From JAXFQS01 sp034178815 (GTDB taxonomy: Bacteria > Verrucomicrobiota > Kiritimatiellia > RFP12 > DVOR01): a stretch of DNA of 24,542 bases. The notes beneath the pieces are model-generated. The model was not told where the DNA came from and made no database searches. It was given only the letters and a program-made list of their open reading frames with translations. Numbering within the stretch: position 1 is the first letter of the stretch; the number at the start of each line of letters is the position of its first letter. Shown here one piece after another: positions 8,540 through 17,093 of the stretch. A program made the translations under genes and the position numbers. The stretch covers positions 1 to 24,542 of the forward strand of contig JAXFQS010000097.1 in NCBI GenBank assembly GCA_034178815.1, written 5' to 3'.

Positions 8540-9628
8540 ATGAGCCAACCGGACACCCAAATGCCCGCTACCCCTTCCGAGGCCGAACTGCCTTACACCC
8601 CCTACGAATCCTCCGCCGACTTCCTCTATCAGGGCGAGCACGAAGCAAGCGCCACAACCGTCCGGATTTTCGACTTCGCCAGCGGCAGTCTGGAGGAAAG
8701 CGTACCCTCCTCTTTGGACGACATCGCCGCCCACCTCGGGTCGGACGCATTGACCTGGATTGACTGGGTCGGTCTCAAAGACGCCAAGCTCCTTCAACGG
8801 CTCTGCGAGCGCCTCGGACTCCACCCCCTGCACATCGAAGACCTCCTCCACATGGATCAGCACCCTCGCGTCGAAGACGAAGAGGACTACACCCTAGTCT
8901 TCCTGCGCAAACTCTACCGGCCATCCAAAGACGACGAACTCCAATCCGACCAAATTGCCTTCATCATCACCGACCAGGAACTCATCACCATACGCGAAAG
9001 TAGCGACCACGACCTCTTCCTCCCCGTCCAGTCCCGCCTGCGCAACAGCCGCGGCCGCATCCGCAATATGGGTTCCGACTACCTCGCCTACTCCCTGCTC
9101 GATGCCATTATAGACGGCTACTTCGCCATCTTGGCCGATTTGGAAGACCGCATCGAGGATGTTCAGGACGAAATCCTCGCCAAGCCAGACCCCGATTTGA
9201 TGATCAATATGCACCGCATCCGAAGCGACCTGCTCATCGCGCGCAAATCCCTCTGGCCGCTCCGCGAAGCCGTACTCGCCCTAGAGCGTTCTCCCGCTAT
9301 CGGAACAGAAACCGAACTCTTCATGCGCAACGCCTACGACCACACCATCAAACTCGCCGACTCCCTCGACTTCACCCGAGACCTGCTCAACGCCGCAATG
9401 GAATCCTACATGACCGTGATGAACAATCGCATGAACGAAACCATGCGCCTGCTCACCGTCATCTCCCTCATCTTTATGCCCCTGACCTTCATCTCAGGTG
9501 TCTACGGAATGAACTTCCGCCATATGCCCGAACTCGAATGGGTCTATGGCTACCCCACCTTCTGGATTGTCATCGTCCTCATCGCGTCGGGAATGATCTA
9601 CTTCTTCCACAAACGCAAATGGCTTTGA
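8540..9628 (+). CDS. corA: CorA family magnesium/divalent cation transporter
   Basis: Inner-membrane Mg2+ (or Co2+/Ni2+) channel that forms a pentamer. The product is 362 residues. A large acidic cytoplasmic N-terminal domain is followed by a long helical stalk (~200-300) and two C-terminal membrane segments joined by the signature loop YGMNFRHMPELEW, with GMN at 323-325. The protein ends FFHKRKWL, a typical basic C-terminus. I chose ATG 8540 over the in-frame GTG 8528 because GGAG at 8530-8533 lies six bases before the ATG. The gene stands alone after recQ and converges on a minus-strand operon with only 4 bp between stops, so the two transcripts probably overlap at their 3' ends. Confidence 0.95.
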   Translation: MSQPDTQMPATPSEAELPYTPYESSADFLYQGEHEASATTVRIFDFASGSLEESVPSSLDDIAAHLGSDALTWIDWVGLKDAKLLQRLCERLGLHPLHIEDLLHMDQHPRVEDEEDYTLVFLRKLYRPSKDDELQSDQIAFIITDQELITIRESSDHDLFLPVQSRLRNSRGRIRNMGSDYLAYSLLDAIIDGYFAILADLEDRIEDVQDEILAKPDPDLMINMHRIRSDLLIARKSLWPLREAVLALERSPAIGTETELFMRNAYDHTIKLADSLDFTRDLLNAAMESYMTVMNNRMNETMRLLTVISLIFMPLTFISGVYGMNFRHMPELEWVYGYPTFWIVIVLIASGMIYFFHKRKWL

Positions 9629-9632
9629 CCCA

Positions 9633-11489
9633 TCAGCGCCGAACCTTCGGACTCCCGACAAAGTCACGCGGCCCCGAATAATTGTAGCGATAGACCACCC
9701 CGGTTGGCTCCTCCGCCAAATACGAATTCCCCTTCGAATCCATCTGGGAAACATAGCGAACCCCCTCCGCGACAGTTGCCCGACCGAAGCGGTCGCACTT
9801 CACAACCCGATGCCCATGAGCCGTATATCGGACAGATTGCCCCGAATCATTCTGCCGCAGGCAACCCGTCAAAGCGCCGTTGGATGCATACGAAAAGGTC
9901 TCCTTCCAGCGCTTCGCCGGGCCAAACCAAGGGTCTGAGTAGCCCCCGCCACGATAGTCTATAGACCTCAAAACACCGGCTTCATCGTAAATCCGTCGCT
10001 CGCACGGAATATCGCAAAACGAGAGTATCGCCGGACAGGAATAGACACCAGCCGGCGAAACAGCAAAAACACCAATGTCGATCCTCGCGGTAGCCTGCCC
10101 GAATTCATTGGTAAAGACACCGTGCCAATCGACTGCAACCTCCATATTCGCCCCATCCTGAGACAACGACTTTAGCGACACCTTTCCAGGCGGTGCCTGC
10201 AAAATCCGCCACTCGATGCGGCTCGCCCCGTGCGTTTTAACCTTCACCGCCAAAGTATCCCTAAACCGCTTGGATCGGCTAATGCGCGAGACAGACAAAG
10301 GCACCGAAAAGTGTCCGTTCTCTGGCACATCATCCCGCATTACCTCTAAGGAAATAGACGGGAAGTCATCAGCCCGGAAACGCTGAGCCAAGGTCAGCGC
10401 AGTGCCCCGTCGCACACTGTTTGCCGCAAATGCCGCGCGGTGGTTCCGAGGCTCAAGATACCCACCTCCCATCGAAGCACGCAGTATCATCTGCACCGCC
10501 GCAGACAATTGTCTGCGTCTAATCAGGGCATCCCGTTCCGACGGAGGCAAACTAGCAATCACCCATGCGGCCGTCTCCAAGAAGGGGCGTTCACTCCAAG
10601 AAGACCCCTGCGAAGCGACCCAGTAAGGCGTATTTGCCGTTAGCCAGTCCGCAGTGGATGTGAAGTCGCGATGGGCCGGATAGAAAGCCAATGTTCCCAG
10701 TTCGAAGAGGCGCACCTGATTCGGCAACTGGGCAAAATCCAATGTCACGAGACTACGAGGCAAACTACGCCAAAAGATTGGATGTTCCTGCGCCATGGCG
10801 CAGTTTGCCAGGCAAGGGGCAAAGCCTAACCCGCCACAGAGAAAGAGTGCATTCGGCCACCCAATCGAAGCCCCAACAGCGAGGGCCTCTTCTGCCCATC
10901 GAACTGAGTAGAGGTTAGGCACATTGCCGACACGGGCAAGCGAATGTCCCCCATCACGATTATCATAGAACAATGGCAGACTAGCGGCTTCGAAATGCGC
11001 CATCAAGAGTCCATTCGCCATATTCAAAACGGCATTCGTCACGGAAACCAAGGCAGGCGCTTTTGGCTTCAGCCGATGCAAAACAATTGAAGCGGAAGGT
11101 TGCTTTCCAGAGACGCCCGCCAGCGAAAGAATCTCACGATAGCGCGGCAATCTGCGGATACTTCTCAAATCCGGGTCTTCCTCCAATTTCACCACATCCC
11201 GGAATCCGAAATCAACTGCCCGGGCGAGTTCGGCGAGCGCCTCCTCGCGGTTATCCTCCAACGCCAGGGCACAGGCCAGATTGTAGTGCCACAGACAGTC
11301 GTTCGGGTAGAACTTGATCCCGTTCCGAGCCGCGACTTCCATTCGGGGCGCATCCTTCCCACGGGATGCCAGGATGAATGCTGCAAGGGCCTTTCCATGC
11401 TCAGGATAGGTCTTCCAACCCGCAAATGGATTCCCGAAGAGGGTTGACGCCACAAGGACAACAGTTATGCAGAAGCGGAGGCTTTTCAT
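9633..11489 (-). CDS. Secreted protein of unknown function with TPR-like N-terminus
   Basis: A 618-residue protein whose first ~20 residues form a signal peptide (MKSLRFCITVVLVASTLFG). Residues ~25-125 resemble a TPR/TPR-end-of-group segment: HYNLACALALEDNREEALAE is a TPR-type helix pair, and FGFRDVVKLEEDPDLRSIR has the end-of-group form. The middle (~150-360) has a cysteine-containing, aromatic-rich region I cannot assign. Residues ~400-500 look like beta-sandwich, and the last ~110 residues (YDEAGVLRSIDYRGGG; ASNGALTG; VVYRYNYSG) resemble YD/RHS-type strands. The start ATG lies inside the ribF stop (ATGA, 4-base overlap), so translation is coupled to ribF. It is last in the operon. Export to the periplasm or cell surface is likely; no enzyme motif was recognised. 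Confidence 0.85.
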   Translation of the reverse strand: MKSLRFCITVVLVASTLFGNPFAGWKTYPEHGKALAAFILASRGKDAPRMEVAARNGIKFYPNDCLWHYNLACALALEDNREEALAELARAVDFGFRDVVKLEEDPDLRSIRRLPRYREILSLAGVSGKQPSASIVLHRLKPKAPALVSVTNAVLNMANGLLMAHFEAASLPLFYDNRDGGHSLARVGNVPNLYSVRWAEEALAVGASIGWPNALFLCGGLGFAPCLANCAMAQEHPIFWRSLPRSLVTLDFAQLPNQVRLFELGTLAFYPAHRDFTSTADWLTANTPYWVASQGSSWSERPFLETAAWVIASLPPSERDALIRRRQLSAAVQMILRASMGGGYLEPRNHRAAFAANSVRRGTALTLAQRFRADDFPSISLEVMRDDVPENGHFSVPLSVSRISRSKRFRDTLAVKVKTHGASRIEWRILQAPPGKVSLKSLSQDGANMEVAVDWHGVFTNEFGQATARIDIGVFAVSPAGVYSCPAILSFCDIPCERRIYDEAGVLRSIDYRGGGYSDPWFGPAKRWKETFSYASNGALTGCLRQNDSGQSVRYTAHGHRVVKCDRFGRATVAEGVRYVSQMDSKGNSYLAEEPTGVVYRYNYSGPRDFVGSPKVRR

Positions 11490-12430
11490 GGGCCAGACAA
11501 CTCCCGACGAGCAACCGCGGCATCCTGCCGTATCTGCGCGACCAACTCCGCCTCCGTCGCGAACTTTTTTTCGGAACGGATATACGCGACGAATTCGACT
11601 TGTACCTGTGAGCCATATTCGAGGCCCTGAGCCGGCGGGTCAAATGCGTGCACCTCGACCTGGGGGTGTGCCAATGCGCCAACGGTTGGATGGATGCCAA
11701 AGTTAGCGACAGCGGGAAGCCGAATCCCATCAGCCGTGCGTAGCCAGACGGCATAGACGCCAAAAGGTGGGGCAAGGTCGCGAGGATAGGGAAGATTGGC
11801 TGTTGGGAAACCCAATGTCCGCCCCCGCTGCTGCCCTTTTCCAACCACCGACTCTATCAACCAAGCGCGGCCCAGCATGGCTCGGACTTCAGTCATTCGT
11901 CCGGCTTGAACGGCAGCGCGGATACGCGTACTGGAGACCGGAAGGTTGCGGTAGTAGGCGTAGGGAACTACCTCTACGCCGAGCCCCAAGGGGCGACCCA
12001 ATTCAGCCAAAAGGTTCGGCGTTCCGGCGGCTCTTGCGCCGAATCTCCAGTTCTCCCCACACAGCAGGAGACACCGGGCGGAAGGGGCACTTTTGGGAAG
12101 AAGATGTGCCAAGAAGTCGGCAGCCGGAATGCGCGCAAAGTCACGCGTAAAGCGGAAGAGCAGGGCTCCATCGATACCCGTCTGCGCCAGCAAGCGCAAC
12201 CGTTCTTCACGGTCGGTCAAAAGCAGGGGGCGGCGCGTGGGCGCCAAAACTGAAAGGGGGTGTTCGTCAAATGTCAGGGCCCAGGTTTCGCCCCCGAGTT
12301 CCTGCGCCCGATGCCGTGCCTGGCGAAGCAGAAGTTGGTGTCCTAGATGGACGCCGTCGAAGAATCCGGCGGCCAAAACCAATGGCGCATTCGTGGCGAA
12401 AAGTTCTTCTGGATCATGGATCAGGCGCAT
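11486..12430 (-). CDS. ribF: Bifunctional riboflavin kinase / FAD synthetase
   Basis: Makes FMN from riboflavin, then FAD from FMN, in the cytoplasm. The product is 314 residues, normal for RibF. The N-terminal adenylyltransferase half carries GFFDGVHLGHQ at 22-32 (the HxGH nucleotide site) and the SSTRIR motif near the domain boundary. The C-terminal kinase half carries GRTLGFPTAN at 203-212. I start it at ATG 12430, whose A is the last base of the mlaE stop codon. The same frame is open further upstream as far as 13471, but that portion only shadows mlaE and has no RibF similarity. Downstream it overlaps the next gene by four bases. No FMN riboswitch precedes it, and none would be expected inside an operon. 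Confidence 0.95.
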   Translation of the reverse strand: MRLIHDPEELFATNAPLVLAAGFFDGVHLGHQLLLRQARHRAQELGGETWALTFDEHPLSVLAPTRRPLLLTDREERLRLLAQTGIDGALLFRFTRDFARIPAADFLAHLLPKSAPSARCLLLCGENWRFGARAAGTPNLLAELGRPLGLGVEVVPYAYYRNLPVSSTRIRAAVQAGRMTEVRAMLGRAWLIESVVGKGQQRGRTLGFPTANLPYPRDLAPPFGVYAVWLRTADGIRLPAVANFGIHPTVGALAHPQVEVHAFDPPAQGLEYGSQVQVEFVAYIRSEKKFATEAELVAQIRQDAAVARRELSGP

Positions 12431-13575
12431 TACCACCCCATGATGTAGAAGAGCACGGCGAAGAGGCCGTCCGCCACGGCAATCAGGATAATTCCGCTCA
12501 CCACGGAGGAGGTTGTTGCGGTTCCGACCGCCGCCGCATCGCGGCCAGTATCCAATCCGCGCAAGCATCCGACTGCCGCCACGAGCAGGCCGAACACCAT
12601 AGCCTTGGCAAGCCCGCCTAGGAGGTCGCCGTAGGAGACGAAGTGCTGCAGTTGGGTGCAGTAGAGCGAGAAACTGAAGCCCATCATTCTCATCACGATC
12701 AACCCGCCGAGGAGCCCAGCCACATTGGCGAAAAGGGTCAAGACCGGCATGACTAGGATGCCCGCCAAGACGCGCGGTACGGCCAGCAATTGAAGCGGAT
12801 TGAGCCCCATTGTCCGCAAGGCATCGAGTTCCTCGTTGACTTGCATCGTGCCGATTTCCGCCGCGAAGGCGGAGCCCGAGCGCCCTGTCAGCATAATGGC
12901 CGTAATCAATGGTCCGAGTTCGCGCACGAGAGAGATGCCCAGCAGGCTGGCGACATAGATTTGCGCGCCGAACATCTTCATTGGAATCGCCGACTGGAAC
13001 GCCAGGATCAAGCCCAACAGAAAGCCGAGCAGCATAACGACGGGAAGGGCGTTGACGCCGGCTGTCTCGCACACTTGCCAGAAGTCGCGCCAGCGCAAAA
13101 GGCCTGGACGCCGCAACACCTTTAGAAGGCAGACGGTCAATTCTCCAATATAGGCGATTGATCGCAAAGTCTGACGCCAGTTGTGATGCGTCTGCCGCCC
13201 CAGTTCCGCCACGGCGGCAACCGGGAGCGAAACCTTTCCCTCCGGTGCCGCCTCTGAGGCAGCCTGGGTCGCCAGTTGGCGTCGATAGGAGTCCAACTGG
13301 GCGGCTATTGCCTCGGACAGCCCCTCGATTCGACATATTCCTCCCGCGTTGCGGATACGCGCCTCGATGGCCTGCAGCAAGGCAATGCCCGTCCCCGTGC
13401 AACGTGTCAATGCTGATGCATCGATCTGGTAAAGCTGGGGAACGGGGAAAAAGGCACCATACGCCCTCCAAAGCGGCGCAGAGGTGCTGGAGTCGAGTTC
13501 GGACGGCAGACGAATCACACCGTCAACCGCCAACGCTTCAATAGGTGCCTTCATCAAGGGTTGATTGGTGTCCAC
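12430..13575 (-). CDS. mlaE: STAS-MlaE fusion, ABC lipid transport permease
   Basis: Permease of an Mla-type ABC system that moves phospholipid between the inner and outer membranes. Length is 381 residues. Residues ~1-100 form a STAS-like domain (IDASALTRCTGTGIALLQAI is the core strand-helix); STAS is a separate protein, MlaB, in E. coli. Residues ~130-381 are the MlaE permease with about five hydrophobic segments and the hallmark ELGPLITAIMLTGRSGSAF followed by AAEIGTMQVNEELDALRTMG. The frame begins with GTG 13575, two bases after the upstream stop and without a clear ribosome binding site; ATG 13554 is an in-frame alternative. No MlaF ATPase or MCE-domain MlaD gene is adjacent, so the partners are probably encoded elsewhere. 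It is tightly coupled to ribF and to a secreted protein of unknown function. Confidence 0.9.
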   Translation of the reverse strand: MDTNQPLMKAPIEALAVDGVIRLPSELDSSTSAPLWRAYGAFFPVPQLYQIDASALTRCTGTGIALLQAIEARIRNAGGICRIEGLSEAIAAQLDSYRRQLATQAASEAAPEGKVSLPVAAVAELGRQTHHNWRQTLRSIAYIGELTVCLLKVLRRPGLLRWRDFWQVCETAGVNALPVVMLLGFLLGLILAFQSAIPMKMFGAQIYVASLLGISLVRELGPLITAIMLTGRSGSAFAAEIGTMQVNEELDALRTMGLNPLQLLAVPRVLAGILVMPVLTLFANVAGLLGGLIVMRMMGFSFSLYCTQLQHFVSYGDLLGGLAKAMVFGLLVAAVGCLRGLDTGRDAAAVGTATTSSVVSGIILIAVADGLFAVLFYIMGW

Positions 13576-13577
13576 CC

Positions 13578-14420
13578 CTAACGGCGAGAGGTTGATACCG
13601 ATTCGGTCAAGATCTGCGTACGACGCTGGTCAATGGCTATGAAGGAAAGCCGATTGCGCATAATCGCATCGCACACCGGTTCGTCGAGAAAGTAGATGCC
13701 CTTGCTCTGTAACGCCTTCAGCAGTTCCCTACCCTTGTGCGAGGCCCGCATCGCCGTTGGCAAAGCCTCAATCAATTGCCGTCCAGTCTGGTAGGTGCCT
13801 GTCGTTCGCGTGTGTGTACGTCCCACCATCAAAAGACACCCCTGCTGGAGACGGTCGTCATAAATCTTAGCCAGCCGCGCCATCGACTGGCGGTGACGCA
13901 CCAAGACATCGGCAGGAGGAAGTTGGACGGATTCCGCGGCAGGCTTAGGGGCGGCGGCTGTTGCCTTTGCAGACTTGACCTCATCCTCGTCCAACAAGAA
14001 AGCATCCTCTGATTCTGAGGAAGTGGGGGACGAGGGTGCGGTCTTTGGCTGGCTAACCGACGCATCGTCGAACGAAAAGAAATCGTCCCCCCCCGCGGAT
14101 GGCTTCGAAGATGTATTGACCGCTTTTTGCGCGGGCGCGGCGCCCCCACTCTTTGAACTGTCGAATGCTAGCGGACAGTCAATCAACTGTCCGTTCAGAT
14201 AGATTCCATTGCCCTTGTATTCGACCGTGTAGGGAGGCTTGACATATAGACCATTGATGAAAACAAAACCCGTACGACAAGGCTTCCCCCGCCAGGAACC
14301 CAACGCATCAACCACGCCTTGCGGCGGCAAGTCGCAGCTCCCAATCTCAAGACGCTGCCCATACGCCGCAATGGCGCAACACACCATCCCGACGGTCAGC
14401 AATCGTCTCAAATCGAACAT
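13578..14420 (-). CDS. Secreted protein of unknown family with acidic disordered linker
   Basis: I start it at ATG 14420 (280 residues), where a signal peptide begins (MFDLRRLLTVGMVCCAIAAYG) and AAGGGA lies ten bases upstream. The frame extends further to 14552, but that part has no signal-like or conserved features. A small N-terminal globular domain (~22-85, with C29, C48, C82) has two related strands: GFVFINGLYVKPPY at 51-64 and NGIYLNGQLI at 71-80. Residues ~86-170 are a Ser/Pro/Ala-rich, probably disordered linker holding two acidic-hydrophobic clusters, DDFFSFDD at 112-119 and EDAFLLDEDE at 138-147. The C-terminal ~110 residues are a mostly helical domain without recognisable motifs. 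It is the first gene of the operon with mlaE and ribF. I do not recognise the family and do not assign a function. Confidence 0.8.
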   Translation of the reverse strand: MFDLRRLLTVGMVCCAIAAYGQRLEIGSCDLPPQGVVDALGSWRGKPCRTGFVFINGLYVKPPYTVEYKGNGIYLNGQLIDCPLAFDSSKSGGAAPAQKAVNTSSKPSAGGDDFFSFDDASVSQPKTAPSSPTSSESEDAFLLDEDEVKSAKATAAAPKPAAESVQLPPADVLVRHRQSMARLAKIYDDRLQQGCLLMVGRTHTRTTGTYQTGRQLIEALPTAMRASHKGRELLKALQSKGIYFLDEPVCDAIMRNRLSFIAIDQRRTQILTESVSTSRR

Positions 14421-14659
14421 AGGCGTACATTCCCTTGTTACCGTTGCAATTAAAAAGCCCCATCCTGCCGTAGCACGGAATCTTCTGAAACCCTCAGTGA
14501 ACGAGGTGGACACGCTTGGCACGCCTTCGGGTAGTCCGCAAGGGACCGCCACTCCAACGCAACTGGAAGCACATCCTTAAAGAAACGTAGGTCAGAAAAA
14601 ACTCGTCGATTCGCGAACAAGACAGAGCCCACTAGGACTCCGGCAAGAGCCGGAAATGG
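14421..14659. other. Intergenic region between pheT and the downstream four-gene operon
   Basis: This 239-bp gap holds the hairpin just after pheT (listed separately) and a short T-rich patch at about 14445-14458 that reads TTTAAT on the minus strand and might be a -10 element for the 14420 gene. I could not find a matching -35 element. No gene is supported. Confidence 0.4.
14639..14654 (-). terminator. Hairpin five bases after the pheT stop, weak terminator candidate
   Basis: On the minus strand this reads TCCGGC-TCTT-GCCGGA, a perfect 6-bp stem with a 4-base loop starting just after the pheT stop codon. No U-rich tail follows, so it may be an mRNA 3'-end stabiliser or a Rho-assisted end rather than a full intrinsic terminator. 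Confidence 0.4.
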
Positions 14660-17074
14660 TCAATTCTCCCGAACCTCAATCCCCAGCACATCCTTGACCG
14701 TCGCAACAATGGTCGAGACGGCAGCGCGGACTTCCTCGTCCTTGAGGGTACGGTCTGGAGCCTGGAAGTAGAGGGAGTAAGCAAGGCTTCGGAAACCTTT
14801 CTTCATCTCCTTGGGAAGGAATATATCAAATAGCTCGATTCGGGTCAACTCTTTCGGAGCCTTTCTACGAATGGCATCAAGTATCGCGGCATGGGGAACC
14901 GTATCCGGCGCAACCAGCGCAAGGTCTCGTTTGACCGCAGGGAAGAGCGGCGGTGCAACAATGGGCTTGACGGCATCCAGTGTAGAAAGAAGCGCCGCCG
15001 GCTTGATTTCCGCCAAAACCATCACAGAGGTCAAGCGGAACTTGTGACGGATGACGGCAGACACCGCGCCAATCAGCCCCAGCCGCTGCTTGCCAAGAAA
15101 AACTTCCGCAGCAAACCCCGGCTCCATTGCTGGATGATCGATATTCTTGTAGGTCAACGCGGGGGCATGGGTTGCTACGGCAAGACGATCGAGAATACCT
15201 TTAATCCAAAGAAGTCCTTCGTCATTGCTGACGGGACGGCGCCTATCGAGAGCGGAGCGGCCAAAAGGCCCTATCAGACCAATAGCCAACCGCTCCTCCT
15301 CAAATGTGTGGCCTTTGCACGCGCCAAAAACGCGCCCAGTCTCGAAAAGACCGCAACATTCGATTTGGCGCGAGGCGTTTCGCCCCAGCGAACCAATCAT
15401 TTGCGGCAACAGGCTGGGACGCATCACCCCGTACTCCGAACTGACCGGATTGGGAAGGACTAGGCGCATTTGGCAATCGCGTGGGTCAAACGCATCCAGT
15501 TCCTGCTCGGAGAGAAAACTGTAATGCATTGCCTCTGTCAACCCTGATCCAATCAGGACATTGCGCAGGAATCGCTTAGCCTTGAAGGATTTGTCACTGA
15601 GCGTAGAAACAACCGGAATGGACGGCAAGCGGTCTGGGATGGCGTCTAATCCGTTGATACGGGCAACCTCCTCGATTAGGTCGGCAGGGCGAGTCAAGTC
15701 AAGTCGCCAACTCGGAATGGTGAAGGTCGCCTCTGTGGGAGATTGGTTGGCAAGAACCAGTCCCAATGATGAGAGAATGCCCAAGACTTTCTCATGCGGA
15801 ATGGCAATCCCTATTACCTCATCTACACGGCTGAAGGGTAGTGTAATCTGAACCGGTGTTGTATCGCGGTTGTCCACATCAATCAGCCCCTTTGCGACGG
15901 TGCCGCCGCCATACTTTTGGAGGAGGTGGACGGCACGACGACTGGCCCAATCCGCCAAATCCGGATCGACACCGCGTTCATAGCGGCGGCTGGCTTCAGA
16001 AGCAAGACCAAGCGCGGTTGCCGTGCGTTTAATGGAGGGGGCATCGAAAAGGGCCGACTCAATGAGAATCGCACCTGTTTCGCTGGTGATTTCCGTTTCT
16101 TCCCCCCCCATCACGCCAGCGACGGCCACAGGACGATTCGCATCGGCAATCAGCAACATGGACGCATCCAGTTTGCGTCCAACGCCATCAAGGGTCTTGA
16201 TTTGTTCACCATCCGCAGCGCGACGAATGACAATCGTATGGTCGGCGAGGGTGGTATAGTCGAATGCGTGGAGTGGCTGTCCACACTCAAGCATGACATA
16301 ATTGGTCACATCGACGGCCAAGCCGAGAGAACGCATGCCGGCTTGCTCCAAACGCGCCTGCATCCAAGGCGGCGTCGGGGCGCGATGGTTGAAACCCGTA
16401 ATGATGCGTGCTGTGTAGCGAGGGCAGAGATCTGTGGCTTCCACGCGCACCGCCGCAAGCGTCTCAACCGGAACCTCGCCTTCAGGGAAATCGATCTCTG
16501 GCTGACGCAGGGGGCGCCCCAAAAGTGCGGCAAATTCCCTCGCAATACCGCGCACGGAGAGGCAGTCAGGGCGGTTCCAGGTAATCTCCAAATCGAATAC
16601 CGTCTCGCCCTTGGGAAGGATTGTCTGGAGCAAAGTGCCGGGGTGGAGGGAGTCATCCAGTTCCCAAATGCCCTCGTGGTCGCCATCAACCTTGAGTTCG
16701 CGCTTGGAGCAGAGCATGCCGAAGGATTCAACCCCACGCAACTTGGCCTTCTTGATTTTGAAGCCACCATCGGGAATCACCGCCCCAACCTTGGCGAAAG
16801 CCGTGGTCAAGCCGGTTCGGGCATTAGGCGCACCACAAACAACTTGCCATTCTTGCTGGCCATCAAAGACTGTGCAGACATGCAGGTGGTCGGAGTCGGG
16901 ATGGGGGAGACAAGCGCGAATCTGAGCGACGACAAAGTGTTCGTCCAGGGCAGGTGCCGAGGTTTCAATGCCTTCTACCTCTATGCCGGAAAAAGTGAGT
17001 TTGTCGGAAAGGTCTTGGATGCTGAGGTCGGAAAGGTCGACAAAGTCTTGAAGCCAACTAAGCGGGATTTTCAT
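14660..17074 (-). CDS. pheT: Phenylalanyl-tRNA synthetase beta subunit
   Basis: Beta subunit of the heterotetrameric enzyme that charges tRNA-Phe. Length is 804 residues, close to the usual ~790-800. Parts in order: N-terminal MKIPLSWLQDFVDL; an EMAP-like tRNA-binding domain (~40-150, with HPDSDHLHVC and VVCGAPN); the B3/B4 editing domain (~205-390, with DVTNYVMLECGQPLHAFD); B5 (~400-475); a catalytic-core-like domain (~480-690); and a C-terminal FDX-ACB anticodon domain (~705-800). It starts 19 bp after pheS with no clear Shine-Dalgarno sequence, so it is probably translated from the pheST message. A hairpin lies directly after its stop. A long open frame on the opposite strand (15917-17164) is a codon-bias shadow. 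Confidence 0.97.
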   Translation of the reverse strand: MKIPLSWLQDFVDLSDLSIQDLSDKLTFSGIEVEGIETSAPALDEHFVVAQIRACLPHPDSDHLHVCTVFDGQQEWQVVCGAPNARTGLTTAFAKVGAVIPDGGFKIKKAKLRGVESFGMLCSKRELKVDGDHEGIWELDDSLHPGTLLQTILPKGETVFDLEITWNRPDCLSVRGIAREFAALLGRPLRQPEIDFPEGEVPVETLAAVRVEATDLCPRYTARIITGFNHRAPTPPWMQARLEQAGMRSLGLAVDVTNYVMLECGQPLHAFDYTTLADHTIVIRRAADGEQIKTLDGVGRKLDASMLLIADANRPVAVAGVMGGEETEITSETGAILIESALFDAPSIKRTATALGLASEASRRYERGVDPDLADWASRRAVHLLQKYGGGTVAKGLIDVDNRDTTPVQITLPFSRVDEVIGIAIPHEKVLGILSSLGLVLANQSPTEATFTIPSWRLDLTRPADLIEEVARINGLDAIPDRLPSIPVVSTLSDKSFKAKRFLRNVLIGSGLTEAMHYSFLSEQELDAFDPRDCQMRLVLPNPVSSEYGVMRPSLLPQMIGSLGRNASRQIECCGLFETGRVFGACKGHTFEEERLAIGLIGPFGRSALDRRRPVSNDEGLLWIKGILDRLAVATHAPALTYKNIDHPAMEPGFAAEVFLGKQRLGLIGAVSAVIRHKFRLTSVMVLAEIKPAALLSTLDAVKPIVAPPLFPAVKRDLALVAPDTVPHAAILDAIRRKAPKELTRIELFDIFLPKEMKKGFRSLAYSLYFQAPDRTLKDEEVRAAVSTIVATVKDVLGIEVREN

Positions 17075-17093
17075 AGGGGAATCTCGGTGGAAA

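Noticed and set aside
12431..13471. N-terminal extension of ribF giving a 661-residue protein
   Set aside because: The extra part overlaps mlaE in another frame, is Arg-rich and unlike any fold; RibF similarity begins at ATG 12430.
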